Under the pieces are notes generated by a model. It was not told the origin of the DNA. It made no database searches and worked only from the letters and a program-made list of their open reading frames with translations. From a virus, in IMG/VR virus record IMGVR_UViG_3300047678_000838, positions 1 to 39,919 of that record: DNA of 39,919 bases; one strand, 5' to 3'. Shown here piece by piece: positions 37,398 through 39,919 of the stretch. Within the stretch, counting starts at the first letter, position 1. Each line of letters opens with the position of its first letter. The position numbers and the translations under genes were made by a program.

Positions 37398-38528
37398 ATG
37401 CACCTCGTCACCGTCACCGAACCCATCACGGGCGTCAATCGCCTCGCCGTCGGCTCCTATCTCGCCGACAACGCCAACGCCGGCGAACTCCTCGCCCGCC
37501 ATCCGGAATCCGTCCGCATCGAACTCGCGCCCAATCCCGCGCCGATCTCCGCCCTCGATTTCACTCCCGGCGGCAAACCCAAGCGCATCCTCGTCATTCG
37601 CGCCGGCGGTTTCAGCGACCTCCTGTTTCTCACGCCCGTTTTCCGCCACTTGAAGGCCGACGAGCCCTCGCTCCACATCGCCGTCGCCTGCTTCCCCGAG
37701 TTTTCCGCCGTTCTCGAGCACAATCCCGACGTCGCCCAAATCGTCCAATACCCGGTCCCGCTCTCCATCCTCGAAACCTTCGACGCCGTCGTGCCCCTCG
37801 AAAACACCGTCGATACCGACCACGAGCATCACACCACCGACCGCTACTTTCTCGAATTCGGCATCGCCGCCCCCATCGTCCCCGCCTCCGACAAAGCCTG
37901 TCGTTATCACCTGACGGACAAGGAGCGTGCCGGCGCCCTGTCCTTCTTCCCCACGAAGCTCGACGAAAAGGGCGACGCCATCCCGCGTCTCGGCGTGCAG
38001 GTCGCCGCCTCCTCGATGTGCCGCACCTACCCGCACGACCAACTCGCCGCCGCCTGCCAGATGCTCCACGAACGCGGCTGGGAGATTTTCTTTTTCGGCC
38101 CGCCCAAGTCCATCGCCATCGATGAGCGCGCCGGACTCGTGAACCTCACGCTCCGTTCGCTCAATTTCCGCCAGTCGGCCGCCATCCTCACCACTTGCGA
38201 CGTCGTCCTCGCTCCCGACTCCGCCCTCGCGCAACTCGCCGGCGCCCTCGATCTCCCCTGCGTCGCCCTCTACGGCCCCACGCCCTGGCGTCTCCGCTCG
38301 GCCTACCACCCGAAGACCATCGCCCTCCAAGGCACCGGCCCCTGCGCGCCCTGCTTCCACACCGGCCGCACGCACTATCCCGAGAACGGCCCGTGCGCGA
38401 AATCCGGCCGCTGCGACGTGCTCGCCTCGATCAAACCCGGCCGCCTCGCCGCCAAGGTTGATGCGCTTTACCGGGCCTCACTTTACCTCGCCGAACACGA
38501 CGGCCGCGACAGCACCGGCGAGGGTTGA
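37398..38528 (+). CDS. Glycosyltransferase family 9 (heptosyltransferase-like)
   Basis: This 376-aa protein has the GT-B halves of GT9 enzymes, which move ADP-heptose or a similar sugar to LPS core. The N-terminal Rossmann start is ILVIRAGGFSDLLFLTPVFR (64-83). The C-terminal donor site is LAPDSALAQLAGALDLPCVALYGPTPW (271-297), matching the D-S-hxxLAxALxxPxVALYGPT signature. A Cys-rich tail, CAPC and CAKSGRC (316-339), resembles the CxPC region of heptosyltransferases. About 60 extra residues precede the Rossmann domain. The gene starts 23 nt after the tRNA, and the codon bias is as in the phage genes, so it is not obviously a recent host capture. It may alter host LPS to block superinfection or modify a virion glycoprotein. 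Confidence 0.85.
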   Translation: MHLVTVTEPITGVNRLAVGSYLADNANAGELLARHPESVRIELAPNPAPISALDFTPGGKPKRILVIRAGGFSDLLFLTPVFRHLKADEPSLHIAVACFPEFSAVLEHNPDVAQIVQYPVPLSILETFDAVVPLENTVDTDHEHHTTDRYFLEFGIAAPIVPASDKACRYHLTDKERAGALSFFPTKLDEKGDAIPRLGVQVAASSMCRTYPHDQLAAACQMLHERGWEIFFFGPPKSIAIDERAGLVNLTLRSLNFRQSAAILTTCDVVLAPDSALAQLAGALDLPCVALYGPTPWRLRSAYHPKTIALQGTGPCAPCFHTGRTHYPENGPCAKSGRCDVLASIKPGRLAAKVDALYRASLYLAEHDGRDSTGEG

Positions 38529-38531
38529 TTC

Positions 38532-38551
38532 TCCGGGCAATTCCGCCCGGA
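38532..38551 (+). promoter_or_regulatory. Hairpin between GT9 gene and next small gene
   Basis: TCCGGGC and GCCCGGA form a perfect 7-bp stem around a 6-nt loop (AATTCC), 3 nt after the GT9 stop. There is no following T-run, so it is probably an RNA processing or stability element or a weak terminator. The next gene starts 18 nt later. Confidence 0.5.
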
Positions 38552-38568
38552 CAAACAAAGGAACACAA

Positions 38569-38829
38569 ATGAATGGCGAAGTAGTCCAGACAGGTCAGGC
38601 GGTCAAAGTGGTCGATGAAACCGGCGTGCTTCACGACGGGCTTGTCACCAACGCATGGGGCGAAGGCGACAGCAACGTGCAGAACTGCATCAACGTGCTG
38701 TTCGTCACGAAAGATCCCAACAAGCGCGATCAGTATGGCGAGCAGATCGAGCGCCTCAGCTCGTGCACGCATCGCGACGGCACCTCCGCCCCCGGCCGTT
38801 ACTGGTTCATCACCGGCAACCGCAAGTAA
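38569..38829 (+). CDS. Small phage protein, 86 aa, unknown function
   Basis: Begins MNGEVVQTGQAVKVVDETGV, with a beta-barrel-like N-terminal half (VKVVDETGVLHDGLVTNAWG), then INVLFVTKDPNKRDQYGEQI and an aromatic end (GRYWFITG). The first half resembles small SH3-like or KOW-like barrels, but this is only a visual impression. The ATG has AAAGGA 8 nt upstream. It is the first of several small genes after the GT9 gene on the same strand. Confidence 0.65.
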   Translation: MNGEVVQTGQAVKVVDETGVLHDGLVTNAWGEGDSNVQNCINVLFVTKDPNKRDQYGEQIERLSSCTHRDGTSAPGRYWFITGNRK

Positions 38830-38883
38830 TTGAACCGGCTGCAACGCGGGCACCCAAAAGGCACCTGCCGACCAGCTAACGCG

Positions 38884-39132
38884 ATGATCGACGAATACAA
38901 CCCCAAGACAAAGACGCTCACCTGTTGGGTGACGGTCGATGAGTTTTGGTCGATGATGGAGACCCGCGCGCCGCAACCGATCGAGGAGCACGACGAAGCG
39001 TGGAAAGCGGTCCATCGGCGCTTAAAGGAAGTCTTCACGGAACACGGTCCGATCAAACTGGTGCTCGCCACAGTTCACATGGGCGCAAACGCGATGGCAC
39101 GCGCCATCCCCGCAGAATCACCGCACCCGTGA
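38884..39132 (+). CDS. Small hypothetical protein, 82 aa
   Basis: Starts MIDEYNPKTKTLTCWVTVDE and continues with an amphipathic helix (EEHDEAWKAVHRRLKEVFTEHG) and a hydrophobic strand (IKLVLATVHMGANAMA). The ATG at 38884 is chosen over an in-frame TTG at 38830, which would add Arg/Pro-rich shadow sequence. Its stop overlaps the next start (GTGA at 39129-39132). The family is not recognised. Confidence 0.55.
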   Translation: MIDEYNPKTKTLTCWVTVDEFWSMMETRAPQPIEEHDEAWKAVHRRLKEVFTEHGPIKLVLATVHMGANAMARAIPAESPHP

Positions 39133-39305
39133 TCGGTCCCCTCACACCTTCGCAGATACTTGAGCGCATGCGCCGTCTCCCGCGCAAAGGCTCCCGCTCC
39201 CATCGTCGCCGGCATCGCGCCTTCATCATCTTCCGTGCCGAGGCCGACCGTTGCCACGGCCCCGCCATCTATCGCCGTGCCCGCAAGGTTCTCCCTCTCC
39301 CATGA
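39129..39305 (+). CDS. Very basic 58-aa hypothetical protein
   Basis: GTG start overlapping the previous stop (GTGA); its stop overlaps the next ATG (ATGA at 39302-39305). The product is strongly basic (RMRRLPRKGSRSHRRRHR) with a short hydrophobic strand (AFIIFRAE). Double stop/start overlap and tight packing argue for a real gene despite the small size. It may bind nucleic acid; no family is recognised. Confidence 0.45.
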   Translation: MIGPLTPSQILERMRRLPRKGSRSHRRRHRAFIIFRAEADRCHGPAIYRRARKVLPLP

Positions 39306-39625
39306 GCGCACCTACGCCCGAGCAATCCGCCATCCTCGCCCGCGAGCGCGCCATCGAACTCGCCGAGCAGGATCTCCCTGTCATCGAGCAACTCCTCGAT
39401 TCCAAAGGCTGGGCCTACCTCTCCCGCCGTCTCCGCGAGCTGCGCCAGTCCATCCGCGACCTCATCGCCGACGACGAGAACCTCACCGACATCGAGACCC
39501 GAGCCCTCCGCCGCGTCGCCAAGGAATACGGCGAGATTCTACGCCTGCCCCAGGCCGACCGCGCCGTCCACCACGCCACCCTCGCCCAACGCGATAACAA
39601 AGAATCCGGACCAAGCCGCGGCTGA
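39302..39625 (+). CDS. Helical 107-aa phage protein
   Basis: Predicted almost entirely helical with coiled-coil heptads (ARERAIELAEQDLPVIEQLL, YLSRRLRELRQSIRDLIADD). Charged throughout, no Cys. The ATG overlaps the preceding stop. Small coiled-coil proteins near portal genes often take part in head assembly or are internal head proteins, but this one is eight features away and unassigned. The gene ends 9 nt before the start of the DUF5662-like gene. Confidence 0.65.
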   Translation: MSAPTPEQSAILARERAIELAEQDLPVIEQLLDSKGWAYLSRRLRELRQSIRDLIADDENLTDIETRALRRVAKEYGEILRLPQADRAVHHATLAQRDNKESGPSRG

Positions 39626-39634
39626 CACTTTCCC

Positions 39635-39919
39635 ATGAAACACGTCAAATACCTGTCCTACGTCATTCGTCACAAGTGGTTCGTCCTCGTCGCCTGCCTG
39701 CAGCGCGGCCTCATCTGGCAAGGCATCATTCACGACTGGTCGAAGTTCCTGCCCTCGGAGTGGCGTCCCTACGCCCAGTTCTTCTACGGTCGCGAGCCAA
39801 GCAGCAAAAATGCGGCGGTGTTGCGGCGAATCCGTTTCAACGTCGCCTGGCTCAAACACCAGCACCGCAGCCCGCACCACTGGCAGCATTGGGTTTTGCA
39901 CAACGACGACGGCTCTCTC
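39635..39919 (+). CDS. DUF5662-like protein (partial, cut by window end)
   Basis: The first 95 residues are visible. The pattern IIHDWSKFLPSEWRPYAQFFYG, then AWLKHQHRSPHHWQHWVLH, with conserved His, Asp and Trp, matches the small DUF5662 family found in many phages. Its invariant His/Asp set (HD, HxH, HHW) suggests a metal-binding hydrolase of HD-like type. A hydrophobic segment near the start (WFVLVACLQRGLIW) is part of the fold. The true end is outside the window. The ATG at 39635 lacks a strong Shine-Dalgarno. Confidence 0.7.
   Translation, partial: MKHVKYLSYVIRHKWFVLVACLQRGLIWQGIIHDWSKFLPSEWRPYAQFFYGREPSSKNAAVLRRIRFNVAWLKHQHRSPHHWQHWVLHNDDGSL

Overview
The window looks like part of a tailed, podovirus-type phage (or prophage) of a high-GC, probably Gram-negative host. 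Evidence: a terminase large subunit with intact ATPase and nuclease motifs, a portal, a major capsid protein with a scaffold-like protein upstream, two tail-adaptor-like proteins, fibre genes, and small lipoproteins and membrane proteins of lysis-cassette type. The protein genes are Ala/Arg/Pro rich with mostly G or C at third codon positions. No integrase is visible, so prophage status is undecided. The host phylum cannot be read from this sequence; a phage-borne family 9 glycosyltransferase is compatible with an LPS-bearing host.

Layout. Bases 1-429 (+) encode a small HTH regulator, separated by a long hairpin from a leftward block (503-10345, - strand). Read in transcription order this block is: scaffold-like protein, major capsid protein, intrinsic terminator, a small protein, two adaptor-like proteins, a fibre-like protein, two small virion proteins, a secreted or fibre protein with a Trp-containing repeat, then a holin-like protein, a lipoprotein, a small protein, another lipoprotein and a coiled-coil/TM protein. 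A 56-bp divergent gap at 10346-10401 starts a rightward block: a 12-unit beta-repeat protein, two virion proteins and TerL, all joined by stop/start overlaps; a 64-aa protein; an 18-kb gene; the portal; a tRNA with anticodon CAU; a GT9 glycosyltransferase; and a string of small ORFs ending in a DUF5662-like gene cut by the window edge.

The centre of the window is the 18,057-bp gene (16946-35002, 6018 aa). It has the structure of a phage polyvalent protein, probably packaged in the virion and ejected with the DNA. In order it holds: coiled coils, hydrophobic helices, two ParB-like domains, a RelA/SpoT-like nucleotidyltransferase domain, an adenine-methylase plus SF2-helicase module of DarB type, a sigma-70 region 2/region 4 module, an HTH segment and a C-terminal internal-virion-protein-like domain. 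The sigma module lies between two copies of the peptide LASGRA, with a third variant (LASGEA) further on. This suggests processing of a polyprotein that would release a free sigma factor.

Some linkers of this gene carry their coding signal in a different reading frame. At about 24,700-25,124 the G+C at third positions falls to about 41% in the long frame and is about 81% in an overlapping 133-aa ORF. Two smaller cases, one with a Shine-Dalgarno, lie in other linkers, in the same relative frame. Other linkers contain REP-like palindromes. Together these suggest that the giant gene arose by fusion of neighbouring genes and either kept small overlapping genes or carries their remnants.
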